NCBI GenBank assembly: GCA_010093605.1
Contig: MU004192.1
Span: 1,634,584 to 1,698,583, forward strand
Length of the DNA stretch: 64,000 bases
Direction: 5' to 3'
Origin: Lophium mytilinum
Lineage: Eukaryota; Ascomycota; Dothideomycetes; Mytilinidiales; Mytilinidiaceae
The notes below the pieces were generated by a model. The model searched no databases and was not told where the DNA came from. It saw nothing but the letters and a program-made list of their open reading frames with translations. Each line of letters opens with the position of its first letter. The first letter of the stretch is position 1. This document shows, in pieces, positions 46,747 to 57,927 of the stretch. The translations under genes and the position numbers were made by a program.

Positions 46747-48399
46747 ATGACGTACATTGACCTAGGTAGTCGTGTCTCAACACCCTCGACAGAAAACTTA
46801 AGAGACCCATTGTCATCCTCCCTGCTACCAGACAGCGATAGCAAGCTTCCGCAATTCGACATTGCACTGGGCACGCGACGACTCTGCTTTATCGGGCTCG
46901 CTTTCTCATATCTCCTCTCGCTAGGTCTCATCATCGGCGGCTCATGGCTGCTTGGAACAAAAGGAGGCGAAAGTGACGACCCAATATGGATCACTATTGA
47001 TGCGTTAAACTCTAGTGCCGTCATCGAGACTCTCACGCTCATCTTCAATGCCTCCGTGACAGTAATCACAGAGTGCCTGGGATACATCCACGCCACGTCA
47101 CTTCGGTGGGCTTTATACCACGAGGGCCGCCTCCACCACAATTCCAACATTCGCCTGCTCACCAGTTCCCGGAACTCAACTCCCAACGCGTGGTACATGA
47201 ACGCGGTCTGGGCTATCCTACTAGTGATGGCTCAGAGCTGCGCCTCGCAAGTGCTTGTGAGAATCAGTGTCAGTGCCAGTGACTACGCTCTCTTCGGCGC
47301 TCTCGTCGGCGGCATTGTCGACGGCATGAACGGCGTCAACGACCTCGCCATGCTCCTCCTCGGTTTATGCCTCTTCCTCCTCTGCCTCCTCTCAACATGG
47401 TCTCTCCACCCCACACACCGCGCTCAAATCATATCCTGGAGCCCTGATCCACTCAACAACGCCCTCGCCCTCCACCACGCCACTCCCAACACCCTCGCAA
47501 CCCCCGACCTCCCTTCCAGCCTTCCCAAGCGCCGCCAGCTCTCTTCCAGCTCCACCAGCGGCAGCATCACCGCTACTGTCGTATACCTTTGGTCAGTCGC
47601 GATCGCGTGCACCGTCGGCGCCATAGCTTGGTACACGTACATCAAGCGCTACCCCGAGTCCAACAGGACAGACAATGGCGTAACGAGCATCTTGCTGATC
47701 CCAGATTATTTCGATTCCAGCTCCGGTACCTTGGCGGCCGTGAACATATTCTTCCTCGCCGGCATGCAGGTTTTGTATGCGCTCGCGCTGCACTCAACCG
47801 AGCAGCTCGTTAACTTCTCGCGCGACGAGGCGGCATGGCGGCGTGCCGCCTCCACAAAGGGTGCCGTTGTCGGCGGTGGGTCGCTGTTTAAGGTCTTCAC
47901 ATCTTGGGAGGCGCTGCTACTGCTAGCGATGAAGCCGCTGAGTCATTGGATATTCGGATTAACCATCTCGACTTTTGGGGAGTACGGAGTGGAATTCTCG
48001 GTGTATGCTTTTCTGGGGCTCACGGCGATGGCAATTGTGTTGGCGATGTTTGGAACATTCCTGGCGTACAGGAGGCCGAAAGGGCCACAGCCGGCGCTTT
48101 ATGGGCACTTGAGGGGATTGAGGCAGCTAGTAGACGAGTGGGGGAAAGGAGCGGGTGGAAGGATTTATTGGGGTGATAAGGGGGAGATTGAGGGGCAGGG
48201 TGGGATGAGGTTGGCGGGCACGTCGCCATCCCCCGGGGGTGTGATGCCAATTAGCTTTGCTGGGAGGGAGTATCGGGGGTTGGTGCCGGATATAGAGCTA
48301 CGAGAACGGCGGGGGTGGTCTTTACCGCGGAGTTTTACAAGGATATTCAGAAGGGGGATGTCTGAGAAGGAGAAGGGTGAGCAAGAGGGGTTAGCGTGA
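46747..48399 (+). CDS. Multi-pass membrane protein, uncharacterised fungal family
   Basis: One exon, 550 residues, ATG at 46747. After a polar N-terminus there are about seven to nine hydrophobic spans, among them LCFIGLAFSYLLSLGLIIGG (~47), WAILLVMAQSCASQVLV (~157), LAMLLLGLCLFLLCLLS (~207), VVYLWSVAIACTVGAIAW (~288), VNIFFLAGMQVLYALAL (~340) and YAFLGLTAMAIVLAMFG (~430). The C-terminal cytoplasmic-looking part has a conserved-looking QPALYGHLRGLRQLVDEWG and YWGDKG stretch, then a basic tail. I recall this layout from uncharacterised membrane proteins of Pezizomycotina, but no function is known to me. It has no enzymatic motif. It is convergent with the first F-box/ankyrin gene. Confidence 0.8.
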   Translation: MTYIDLGSRVSTPSTENLRDPLSSSLLPDSDSKLPQFDIALGTRRLCFIGLAFSYLLSLGLIIGGSWLLGTKGGESDDPIWITIDALNSSAVIETLTLIFNASVTVITECLGYIHATSLRWALYHEGRLHHNSNIRLLTSSRNSTPNAWYMNAVWAILLVMAQSCASQVLVRISVSASDYALFGALVGGIVDGMNGVNDLAMLLLGLCLFLLCLLSTWSLHPTHRAQIISWSPDPLNNALALHHATPNTLATPDLPSSLPKRRQLSSSSTSGSITATVVYLWSVAIACTVGAIAWYTYIKRYPESNRTDNGVTSILLIPDYFDSSSGTLAAVNIFFLAGMQVLYALALHSTEQLVNFSRDEAAWRRAASTKGAVVGGGSLFKVFTSWEALLLLAMKPLSHWIFGLTISTFGEYGVEFSVYAFLGLTAMAIVLAMFGTFLAYRRPKGPQPALYGHLRGLRQLVDEWGKGAGGRIYWGDKGEIEGQGGMRLAGTSPSPGGVMPISFAGREYRGLVPDIELRERRGWSLPRSFTRIFRRGMSEKEKGEQEGLA

Positions 48400-48728
48400 G
48401 GATGTGAAGGGTTTCGTACTCTTAGACAATTTGCATCAATGAGACTCTGATGTTGTATTTGTATAATCCTGCTAGACTGTACAATCGGAACTCAAGATCA
48501 GGACTCCACGCTTGAAGCGTTGTCCAGATCAAACAGCCTCCAGTGCACATGGGAGCATAAGGGTTGCCCAGTCACTCTGTTTCTGTATGATGCATGGAAG
48601 GATCGACACTCCAATTCGTAGCCCAAATTGACAAGCTCGCTTTATCTCTGACAATGTACCTGGATAGACGTTCAGAGACTCGTCGGAATGGCAGACCCGG
48701 CGGAGTCGGTTCTGCTGCTACTTTAACG
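48400..48728. other. Convergent intergenic region
   Basis: 329 bp between two 3' ends; probably holds both terminators. Nothing else seen. Confidence 0.4.
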
Positions 48729-50569
48729 TCAAAGCTCCTTCCAACCTTCGCCTTCCCGCCACTTCTTCCACTGCTCCGCCTTCCACGACGACTGACATTC
48801 CCGCACATACTTCCTGCGCACATTCCACTTCAGCCCATCCTGACCTGGGGTGTACAGCGTGATCTCGTCCCGATACATATCCCAAAACTCGGAGAACTGC
48901 TCGGTGATTGCATCATCTTTCCGCGAGGACGACTCCAGAGCGAACTTAACATCAAGAAACAATTTGACAGTTTGTGACCGAATGTGCGACTGGAGCCCGG
49001 AAAACGGGCAGGGCACTTCGCGGGGGAACTTCTTCAAAACGTGTTCGGAACGAGCTTGGTCATACACGACCTGAGCGGGGATCAGGTCCAATCTGTTGAG
49101 CTTGAGTGCGTGGTGAAGCCAGAAGTGTAGTCGACGGTAGGTATCCTGGTAGCCCCACCCACTCGGCTTTCCGTAAGCGAGGAAATTGCCGATGCCGAAA
49201 TTCGTCTTCTCAAGGAAACACTCGAGCGGAGTATTTCCAGATATATCTCGCGCTGTGGGATCAGCCCCCGCCTCCATCAACAGTGCCGGGTATGGTATAA
49301 TGCCGTAAGCGCGCTTCCAGGAGTCCTTTGCTTCCATGACAATGTGGAGCGCCGTTTTCCCTTTGCGGTTTAGGACGTTCAGGTCCTCGCAGAGAGATAG
49401 CAGAAGTGCGAAACCGTTCGGACTCATCAGGCTGAAGTTTTTTGCGGGATGGGCGACAACCTTATGGATCGGATAGTCTTTTTCCACATACGGGATGTTG
49501 GGGTTGGCGCCGTGCTGTAGGAGTATTTCTGCAATCATTCGTCGGTCGACTATATGGCCTTGGCCCAGAGCTTCAAGGGTGCGGTTGAGTGGACTGATGG
49601 AATCGCCTGCTTGTCCGTCGTTCGGATCCATCCCTGCCTCGAGTAATGTCTTGACCATAGGGAGGTGGAAGTTGTCCACTGCGTGGCACAGAATGTTCCC
49701 GGCGTCGGAAGCCCAGCTGAGATCCACCCCATTGTTGATCAGGACCGTGAGTAGCCTTGGCGATTGCGCTCTGAACACATGTGGGACCGGGGAAGCCAGA
49801 ACGGCTTGTGTTGAAGTATCGTATGGCCACCGTATGTTGGAATTTGACAGGTGCATAGGATTCGCTCCTAACTCGAGCAGCAACTCGAGCTTTCAGCCAT
49901 TAGTCTATCCTTTGAAGTCAGCGCAGCAGTTGAGAGACTCACAGTTTCGATCTCCCGGCTTCCCACTTCGTAACAGTTATCCCATATGCGATCACGATCA
50001 GGACACGCCCCAAAACCCCAAACTTTGTCATCGGTTTCGCCTTGTATGCCGAAATAGCCCAACCAATACTGAAGCAAGTCTGTCACCTGACTACTCAGAA
50101 TGTTGCGGTCTTTCGCTAGCCGCTGTGCGTGTTGCAATAGTGAGAGAAGGGTATCAGTGTAATAGTCTGAATCGGAGGAGTCTGCAGATTCCATGATTTC
50201 GATGAGCCATGGAATGGCTTGCCAGTATCCATTCTCCGACTTGCCGCTGGCATTGTGATCTAGCAGGTACTGGGTAAGGCGTCGATTTTGCTGACGCATT
50301 GCCCATATCATAGCCGGAAATGGTTCACAATCGCAGGCATCCGGCCAAGTCTCCCTGCTAGCGACAAAGACTGTTGGAAATCGATGACGAACCCACCTGT
50401 TGCCGCTGCGTTCGCAGTCGGTCCTGTCCCGAACAGCGCGTTTATGCAACTCCGGCTGCAGGAACACATGGATTTCGGAGTGAGTTCGAATGAGGTTGTT
50501 GAGATCGGAGTCCAGGAGCAATTTCGAGATCTCCAATAGGATCTCGTTTGGGATTGTATGCAGCGCCAT
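48729..50569 (-). CDS. F-box/ankyrin repeat protein, paralogue 1
   Basis: Two exons, 50569-49943 and 49889-48729, separated by a 53-bp intron (GTGAGT donor, GACTAATGG branch region), encode 595 residues. The N-terminus MALHTIPNEILLEISKLLLD with FLQPELHKRAV is F-box-like. The ankyrin part starts right after the intron (LLLELGANPM) and continues with HGANPNIPYVEKDYPIHKVV, GKTALHIVMEAKDSW and AGADPTARDISGNTPLECFL. The C-terminus is Trp-rich (SSWKAEQWKKWREGEGW). F-box proteins recruit substrates to SCF ubiquitin ligases through Skp1; ankyrins would bind the substrate. It shares start, intron position and tail with the genes at 51603-53337 and 59739-61525. It appears intact. Confidence 0.85.
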
Positions 50570-51602
50570 CGCTGAGAATACGCTTACCCGATGAATTCGG
50601 TTGTGGTGATAGGGAACGAGAGGAAATTCAGTGGTTAATTACCTTTAGTTTCAAACTGTTGAGTGAGCCTCTATCAGCCTCTGCCGAGAGCGACAGTGAG
50701 GTAGCACTTGAACTCTAGTGAGTCGTGGGCGAGATGAAGTGAAGAGTGAGGTCTTGTTGATGTTGATGAACAGCCCGCTGACTCATCCAAACTAGTCTAT
50801 ATTAGGCTAGCTCCTGTGCACGTGCCTCGTCATTCCAGACCTCATTGACAGACCACAAGTCTAGGCACACTGGTACCCCACTGCTTGGGGTACCCCCACC
50901 GGGTTTCTAAGACTTAAGGGCAATATCAGGTTTCAGGCAGTGCGAATTAGACTACCTCTTACCTAATTACCTGTTCAGCAACCAGGCTCCTCCTAACAGT
51001 GATGTTGAGCGGGCAAGTTGGAGCCGAGCTGTGATGAGCCCATGCGCCCAGACTTCTGGCCCAGGACCGTAGTAGTTGAAGAAGTCTATTTGAAATATTA
51101 AATCCCGCGCATGTGCAACACTAAGGAGTGAAGTACTAAGAGAAACCTTGAAGCAAACTAGTTATAGAGATAACCTTTGTGGTCTTTCTAGTCATAGAGT
51201 TCGATAAACTAGTAGATTGATAGGTGACACTTTTAGGGTACGTATTCTCAGTGGAGCTTGAAAGAACTTGTTGCCGTTTGTGAGTGCTTATTACACAAAA
51301 AGCCTCAGGACCTTGTTGAATGCAGGCCATGGCGTGTGTTGCTAGGTAGAACGCGAAACTATGTACATTGAGAGCCCCTGTTGGCTACTAGCATTGATTG
51401 CTGCAGGTAATTGTCATAATCCAACAGACTTTAGGTATCTCTGTAATCTTTCAATTCTGCTCTATAGCATTTCGATAAAGCTTGGGTAATCCTGAGTCTA
51501 TGTAAACCCAGCTTGCACATTGGATGGAGGAACCCTAGCTTCTCTATCCGCAGATGGCCCTGCAGCCCTGGGGTGTTAATATCCGGGCCACTCCTCTTTC
51601 AG
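50570..51602. other. Intergenic, about 1 kb
   Basis: Upstream of paralogue 1 and downstream of paralogue 2, both minus. It contains the hairpin at 50872-50894. No other feature recognised. Confidence 0.4.
50872..50894. repeat. Perfect 9-bp hairpin
   Basis: GGTACCCCA, a 5-nt loop (CTGCT), then TGGGGTACC. It lies about 300 bp upstream of the paralogue 1 start. A chance perfect 9-bp stem is possible. Confidence 0.4.
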
Positions 51603-53337
51603 CTACTCCTGCCCATCCCGCCACACCTGCCACTCCCGAGCCGTCCAGGCTGGCCAGTCCGCCCACGCCCTCTCCCAGTTTTCCTGATCAAGCCGTGAAA
51701 TTGTATCCAACTCCTCATACTCCGGCGGAGTCAAAATATCGTGTTTATGCTTTTCCCAGAAAGCGCGGAACTTCAACCCCATCGGTCCTCCCTTCCATGG
51801 AAATGACTCAAAAGCGTACATAACGTCAAGGAAGGCCTTCACTGTCGACGAATCGACGTGCTCCCGTTGATGGGCATCCGGGGGCCAGACCGTTTCTTCA
51901 ATATGCTTTCCCAGGACGTGCTCCGCATATGTTTGCTCGTATACGATCCGAGCGGGCAATAGATCCAGTCGATTGAGTTTGAGTGCGTAGTTGGTCATAA
52001 AATGAAGGCGCTCGTAGACGTGAGGCATAGAGCCCGTACAGCTGCCGACGCCGAAGGTGGATGTTCCAAGAGCGCACTGGAAGGGAGTGCGTCCAGACGA
52101 GTCGGGCAAGTCCAGGTTCGCCCCCGCGTCCATCAAGATCTTCGCGCACCACAGCGAGTTGTCTTCGCAAAAGGCGTTCTTTCCGTGTTGCCCCATGACA
52201 ATATGCAGTGCGGTCTCGCCTTTGCCGTTCTGTACGTTGACGTTGCTGCAACGGCTTACGAGAAGCTGGAAGTATTCCTTGTTCATTGGCAGATAGGTTT
52301 CGTCGATTTCGGTAACCGCTACATGGATTGGGTACTCCTTGCCGTGAAGCGGTGTATCGGGATTGGCGCCATATTGAAGAAGCAGCTCTACGAGCTTGGC
52401 TTGCGCCCTCTCTTCCTCATACTCGTCGCTTATCCCATGAATACTAGTGAATGCCTCGTAAAGCGGGGGGAACATCTCTACCTGTCCGCTATCGTTGGGA
52501 TCCATACCAGCTTTCAGCAGCGCCTCAACCACGGGAAAGGGAAGCCTTCCGACAGCATACTGGAGGACGTTCTCAGTCCCTGAAGAAGACCATTTCAGAT
52601 TTGCCCCGTATCTGATGAATAATGCAAGAATTTCGGGCGAAGAGACCCGGAAAAGGTTAGGTATTTTAGGAAATGACTCGAACACGATTGAATGAAAAAC
52701 TATATCATATGACAGTGCCATGGGATCTGCCCCCAATTGAAGTAGCATTTCGACCTGTAACCTATCAGCAATCGTCTTTTGGAGATCTTGAAGCTACTCG
52801 GTGACATACCATCTCAATATAGCTCTGCTCAACCGTCCCTTGGGTACAGAATTTTTCCTCCCTTGTCAGTCGCAAATGCTCACCCATGAGATGATTCAGA
52901 GAATTTGTCAGGAGTGTTGTGAGCTGACCACCAAGGACTTTACTGTTCTTCCCCGACTGGTGTACATGTTCCAAGAGAATGAGAATACTGCCAAGGTAGT
53001 GATGGGGATAAACCCCGACCGTTTCGATGACGGGCCAATATCCATCTACCGTCATCCCATCAAGATTGTGGCGTAATAGGTATTGCAATAGATGACCGTT
53101 TTGGTGTCTCAATGCCCAGTGCATCGAGGAGTCTTGGCAGCCATCAGCATATGCTCCGTTGTAGTGACCAGAGTCTAGACTGATTAGGGACCGGTCCTTC
53201 ACCGCGCGCTGGTGCAGCTCAGGGTGTAGGAAATCGTAAATGTTCCGATGCGCTTGGGCAAGGTTGTTGAGGTCGGAATCCTTGAGCCACTTGAAAACCT
53301 CCAAGAGGATCTCATTGGGAACCGTGTGGAGCGCCAT
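51603..53337 (-). CDS. F-box/ankyrin repeat protein, paralogue 2
   Basis: Two exons, 53337-52810 and 52754-51603, with a 55-bp intron (GTATGT donor, GCTGATAGG branch region, CAG acceptor), encode 559 residues. The start MALHTVPNEILLEVFKWLKD is F-box-like, and the exon-2 start VEMLLQLGADPM matches the other two paralogues at the same intron position. Ankyrin repeats include LFIRYGANLKW, EALLKAGMDPNDSG, LLLQYGANPDTPLHGKEYPI, GKTALHIVMGQ and DAGANLDLPDSSGRTPFQCA. The Trp-rich tail reads WADWPAWTAREWQVWRD. The first exon is shorter than in the others. Likely an SCF substrate adaptor, by domain only; the target is unknown. It appears intact and lies head-to-tail with paralogue 1, about 1 kb away. 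Confidence 0.85.
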
Positions 53338-54370
53338 TCTCGTGGTGGGGCGGTGAGGTGTTGAGGACGGAGCAATTTATGAAGGTTTGGTGCTTAAGCT
53401 TTCTCTTTGGCGAGAGGTAGGCCGGCCCTGGCCATAGACGCTGGTGAATGGGATGCGAGTGTGGAGAGCCGCCTCCTCCTCTCTAGCACCTTCAACCTCG
53501 TAGCCCTCCTCACGCGTTATGCCAGCTTGTCCATCCTGTATCCTGGATAGCTTCCTTCTTCGGAACACTTGTAGCTCCTTTTCCTTTCGTAAATCGACAG
53601 CGTCATGCTTTCATTCAAGTAATTCCCCTAGGCCTGACTTCTTATTGACGCACGAGGTAGGCTTGGCTTGCAATTACCATCGTGCGTGCACCCGTGTCGC
53701 CATCCCCACTCTGGGCCTTAAGAAACGGAGAAGCAAGAACAATGATGCGTGGACCGTCTGGTGTTTTATGGGAGGAGTGTGATGGTTCAAGTAAGCAAGT
53801 TCGGGAAGAGTGGATCCAGGTGGGATACAAGAAATGGACCCCTTGCAAGCCCTAGCCGCGGCGGTGCAGGGGGTGGGGGTGAGACGCACGATGGGTGACA
53901 TCTGACGTGTGTCGATCAGGAAATCCCTGCTGGGTTTGAGGAGATGATCTTCGGAGGAGTTGGGAAGGTGTTTGCAATTTATGAGGGGGTTTGAAGCAGT
54001 CACGTGGCCGATTAAGTTGATCAATGGGAGGGAAGGTAAAATGTGAACAAGAAGAAAGTATATTGGATATCATGTCAAGATCGCTGACCGCCAGACTAAA
54101 AAAAAGCACATGGTCTCGTAAATGCCAACACACATCCTGCACGCCGCCCTATTCCACACAGGCTGTTAAGAAGCCACGAAAACACCCAAACTCCTCCCTA
54201 TTTCGCACAGGTGGAAATCCAACTCAAGCACCCAGACTCCTCCCTATTTTGCATAGGTGGGGAACTCACTCCAGTACCCAGACGCCTCGTGAATGCGCTG
54301 CAATAACGCTAAGCTCAGTAATATCGGCAACATAGAAAAACAGCAGCAATGGCCAACTCCTTCATCCGCT
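53338..54370. other. Intergenic, about 1 kb
   Basis: Upstream of paralogue 2 and downstream of the DUF7703-like gene. Holds the minisatellite at 54142-54292. Short frames on both strands have no support. Confidence 0.4.
54142..54292 (+). repeat. Minisatellite, unit about 46 bp, about three copies
   Basis: ACCCARACTCCTCCCTATTT followed by GCAYAGGTGG recurs (54184-54229 and 54230-54275), with a degenerate copy before (GCCCTATTCCACACAGG) and a partial one after (ACCCAGACGCCTC). It lies just past the 3' end of the DUF7703-like gene. Confidence 0.6.
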
Positions 54371-55491
54371 TTATGCCTTCTTCTCCTCATCTTCGTGCTT
54401 GTCTTGAGTGACCGATATGCGCGTCGTCTGCAGGATCGCATCTTTCCCATACGGCGCGAGCTTCAGGCTTTCCGCGCCCGACGAACTCCGGCGCACGCTG
54501 GGCGGGGCCACGATATTGATCTCGCTTGTGTTGGAGTAGGTGTTGAGGCGCACATCATGGCGCGGGGTCGATCTCCACCGGCTCTCCCCCTCCTTCTTGC
54601 TGGCGCCATGATCGGGAAGCGAGTGCGAGCCGTACGTGTTGTTTCCGCGGACCGACTGCACGAGGCGGTTGAGGATGGAGAATTCGACGCGCAGCTTGAC
54701 GCCGTACACGCAAGGCTTGAACGCGGACTGGACATAGAAAAAGTGCGAGTAGGAGAGGCCGAGGAGGGCGATGTCGAGGCACACGACGAGCAAGTTCGTG
54801 AGGATGAGGTGCTGCATGACGGTGCGTACCATTTTGTCGGTCTGGCCGAGGGTTGCGCGGTTCTCCAGCACCCGCCGCGTTTCAATGATGTATAATACGG
54901 AGATGATGGTTTCCTGCACGAAGAAGACGGTGACTTGGACCTTATCCCAGACTTTGTTCGCGGCGAGGAGTTTGGCGTCGCCGGAGCCTTGCGAGGCGAT
55001 GCCGAGACCCATTGTGGGCAGGGCGATGCAGGTGGCGGTGAAGCAAATCATATAGAGGACGTAGCGGTGGATGTTGGGGTTGGCGATGACCAGGTGGAGT
55101 CGCGAGTAGAGCACGACGGACTGCGGAATCACCATCATGAACCAGCTGATGTAGATCAGGGTCAGGCCGGCGTAGGGGTTTGTGACTTGGTCGAAGTCTA
55201 CGAGGACCTGATGAATGGTGAGCTCGGCGCATTTCAATGTGCGTGTAGGCGTCGAGTGTTGTCCCAATGCGCCGGGAAATTGAAGAAATTGGGAATTACC
55301 ATGAACAGCGGCTGCGTCATGACGCCCCATGAGGCCACACAACACGCCCAGAAATAGAGACCCTTCTTGCGCAGAAAGGCAAACCATAGCCGTATGTTCA
55401 GCTCGACGCACAGGTACCAGGCCACGCCCATGAAGGCGGCCATGGTCATGGCGGTAGGCAGGTCAGCCTTGAGATCTTCGGCAACGCCCAT
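54371..55491 (-). CDS. Fungal integral membrane protein, DUF7703-like
   Basis: Two exons, 55491-55300 and 55207-54371, encode 342 residues. The 92-bp intron (GTAATT donor, CAG acceptor, phase 0) joins WGVMTQPLFM to VLVDFDQVTNPYAG. The start MGVAEDLKADLPTAMTMAAF, then VELNIRLWFAFLRKKGLYFW and SWFMMVIPQSVVLYSRLHLV, resemble the DUF7703 family. About seven membrane spans are visible (e.g. YVLYMICFTATCIALPTMGL, VTVFFVQETIISVLYIIE, HLILTNLLVVCLDIALLGL), followed by a Ser-rich cytosolic tail. The role of the family is unknown; the layout is receptor-like but I would not claim that. The ATG at 55491 was chosen because it opens the conserved N-terminus; longer upstream frames are low-complexity. Confidence 0.78.
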
Positions 55492-55920
55492 GGTGGTGGT
55501 GGGTGTGGGGACTGTCTTAGATGTCGGGGAGGCGGAGAGGCGGAGGGGATCTCCACGCGTGGTGGGTGGGACGACAGTGGGCAGGAGGCAGCGGGCGTGG
55601 CATAAGTTATGTGATGTCGAGGTTGCACAGACTGGTGGCGCCCATGTTCCGAACGGTGAGCGATCGTTGACAGTGCTGGGAGCGCAGAGGAGAGGAGCAG
55701 CGGCTGGGATGCGGCATTTTGGTTTAGCAGCGCGGATCGGGGCCCTGTTTGGCAGCTCTGTTATCTTGGCTCGCAGTTCCTGGGACAGCCGGGGGCTCTC
55801 GCTGGCCACCTCAGCCGAGGGAGAAAACAGGCTCGCTATCTGGGGGCATCCGAGTCGGTTTTCGAGGACGGCCCCTGATTGGGTACCAGCCGCCCCTGGC
55901 CCGGGGTAGGTCCCGCTGTA
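55492..55920. other. Upstream region of the DUF7703-like gene
   Basis: About 430 bp between the gene start and the MITE. GC-rich, with frames open on both strands but no motif. The TA at 55919-55920 is the left target duplication of the MITE. Confidence 0.4.
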
Positions 55921-56543
55921 ACCGGACAATAGTCTATGATGCCTGCGAAATACCCCTGTACGATCCACGATGCCTGCGAAATATCACACGGACGTTAGTG
56001 GCTTTGCTCCAAGCTGAAAATAGCCGTAGCTCCAACCGGCCATGTCTATGCAATATTTTGAAGGCATGCACAACTCACGTAGAGGTGCCTGTAAGGTGCA
56101 AGATAGAGGCAGAGAGGGCGGGTAATAGGAGAAGATAAGGAGTTGAGCACGTGTATGGCACGTGCTTATAGTGTTGGCAGAGCAACTACACTATAACATA
56201 ACATTTAGCCGGCCCTAATCCTCTTCTCTCTCTTACACACCTTGCCAGCGCACAAGAACGATACCCAACCAAGGTTGGGTGCCTTTTGCGTATATTTTCG
56301 GACGTTTACTTTATTGCCTTGGGGTTATGTGCTAGTCCAACATCCTTTACCGAGCAGCTCCTTATTGCTGTCTAGAGCTAGGTAAGGTAAGTTGTGCATG
56401 CCTGCGAAACGCTGTATAGATGTCGTTGTCCACCGCTCCAACTATTTCTGGCTTGGAGCGAGGACTACGGCGTCCGGGTGGCGTTTTTAGGCATCGTAGA
56501 TTACAGGGGCCTATTCGCAGGCATTATAGACTATTGTCCGCTG
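55921..56543. mobile_element. MITE with ~55-bp terminal inverted repeats and TA target duplication
   Basis: The left end (55921-55978) and the reverse complement of the right end (56488-56543) share CGGACAATAGTCTAT, ATGCCTGCGAA, CCCCTGTA and ACGATGCCT in the same order, about 55 bp in all. TA flanks both ends (55919-55920, 56544-56545). The 623-bp length, lack of a transposase frame and TA duplication fit a non-autonomous Tc1/mariner-pogo type DNA transposon. An inner TGCCTGCGAAAC motif near 56400 resembles the terminal motif. Confidence 0.75.
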
Positions 56544-56545
56544 TA

Positions 56546-57282
56546 ACCTTAGAGGAAAACCCCCCGGGCGGGATGTGGACCTTAATTCGTTGGCAGGCGC
56601 GGGACATAGCCGCTAAGGTAAAGGGCTTGTACCTCCAGAGCTTAGCGAATCATTTAGGGGTGAGGTACTTGTACTTCTAGAGCTTAGCGAATCATTTAGG
56701 GCTCCTGCGGGAGCCAGGACCCGACGGGGATCACGGATCGCGCGTGGGGGAAATGCAGGCCTCCCTTTTCGAGTGCGCGGGTCCGGAGACGTCCACAAGC
56801 ATCTTGAATCGTGAACCGTTCCCTTTATCTGCCTGGGCAGTGCTGGCGTCGTCACAGCGTTCATCGTGGCGTGATAGTGCAGATATTGAGGACTCTGCTG
56901 AACAATTTCACAGCCGTCATGAAGAAAGTGGTGTAGAGTGCAATTCTTCAATGGACTGCTATTTTTTGCCATGTCGTGCAACGATGAGTGGCGCTGAGTG
57001 AGCTGTAAATCGCATGCACCACGCCGCTTGCGCAATATGACAACCCCATGCAGTAATCGCGGTCGGTTAGGTAAAGCCTGCCCGCCTCCCCGGGTCCCAG
57101 CCACCGCAAATGAGCTTCTGCCGCCCTCTCAAATACCACCTTGTGCGCCCCAGCAATCGGGGCCCGACACCCTCCTGCTTGCTGCTCTCACCTGCACCGC
57201 GTCAAATCTGCCCAATTGTGCTTTTCCCCAGCCTAGCATCGCCCCAGATCGTCCTATATAGCCCCCCTCGTGTGTAGCAGCT
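56546..57282. promoter_or_regulatory. Upstream region of the secreted cupin gene
   Basis: 737 bp with a short tandem duplication (56617-56701), no supported gene, and a TATA-like TATATA at 57255-57260, about 25 bp before the ATG. Confidence 0.45.
56617..56701 (+). repeat. 42-bp tandem duplication
   Basis: AGAGCTTAGCGAATCATTTA with its upstream CTTGTAC block occurs twice in a row (56617-56660 and 56661-56701). The copies are nearly identical, so the duplication is fairly recent. Confidence 0.6.
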
Positions 57283-57927
57283 ATGTTTCACCTCCCCCTG
57301 CTCGCCCGCCTCACGGCCCTGCTGGCTCTGGCAACGGTCGCTCCCGTTATCAATGCCGCCCCAGCCAACGTCGAGGATCATGCCCTCGCCCTGGCTGAGA
57401 GAGGCGCTCCCGTTGGTTACGCGGGGAACACCCACCACTACACCGCCGCCGATGTCGTGAAGAAGCTCGGCCTCGTCTCAAACCCGGAGAAGGGCTACTA
57501 CGCCCAGACCTTTGAGGACTCCCTCCAGTTCAACGCCACCCGCTCCGCCAGCACCGCCATCTACTACCTTATCGAGGGCAAAGTCGGCTGGTCCTACTGG
57601 CACCGCATCGATGCCGCCGAGGTTTGGCACTACTACGCCGGAGCCCCGCTGGCCCTCGAGCTGTCCTACAACAACGGCACCAAGACGGTGAAGAAGACGC
57701 TGGGCCCGGACATCTTCCACAGCCAGGCACCGCAGGTCGTCATCGACCACTGGCAGTGGCAGCATTGCAAGAGCCTAGGCGAGTGGACGCTGGTTGGCAC
57801 GACGGGTACGTACTTTTAATCTCTCGGGGCTTATTCTTGTAGACTAACACAGGTCGCAGTTGCACCGGGATTCAGCCCCAACGAGTATGAGATCGAGGAT
57901 GGAAGCTGGCAGCCGAGGAGCAAATAG
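57283..57927 (+). CDS. Secreted cupin, DUF985 (Cupin_5) family
   Basis: Two exons, 57283-57805 and 57860-57927, joined over a 54-bp intron (GTACGT donor, GACTAAC branch, GCAG acceptor), give 196 residues. The splice extends LVGTT with VAPGFSPNEYEIED, the usual end of the family. The first ~25 residues are a signal peptide (LLARLTALLALATVAPVINA), followed by the cupin: KLGLVSNPEKGYYAQTF, RSASTAIYYLIEG, WHRIDAAEVWHYYAG with candidate metal ligands His/Glu/His, and PQVVIDHWQWQHCKS. DUF985 proteins are RmlC-like cupins of mostly unknown activity, usually without signal peptides in bacteria. NGT (N-glycosylation) sites are present. A TATA-like box precedes it closely. It appears intact. Confidence 0.85.

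Noticed and set aside
54463-54885. Long alternative frames antisense or out of frame in the DUF7703-like gene
   Set aside because: Ser/Arg-rich shadow frames of GC-rich coding DNA.
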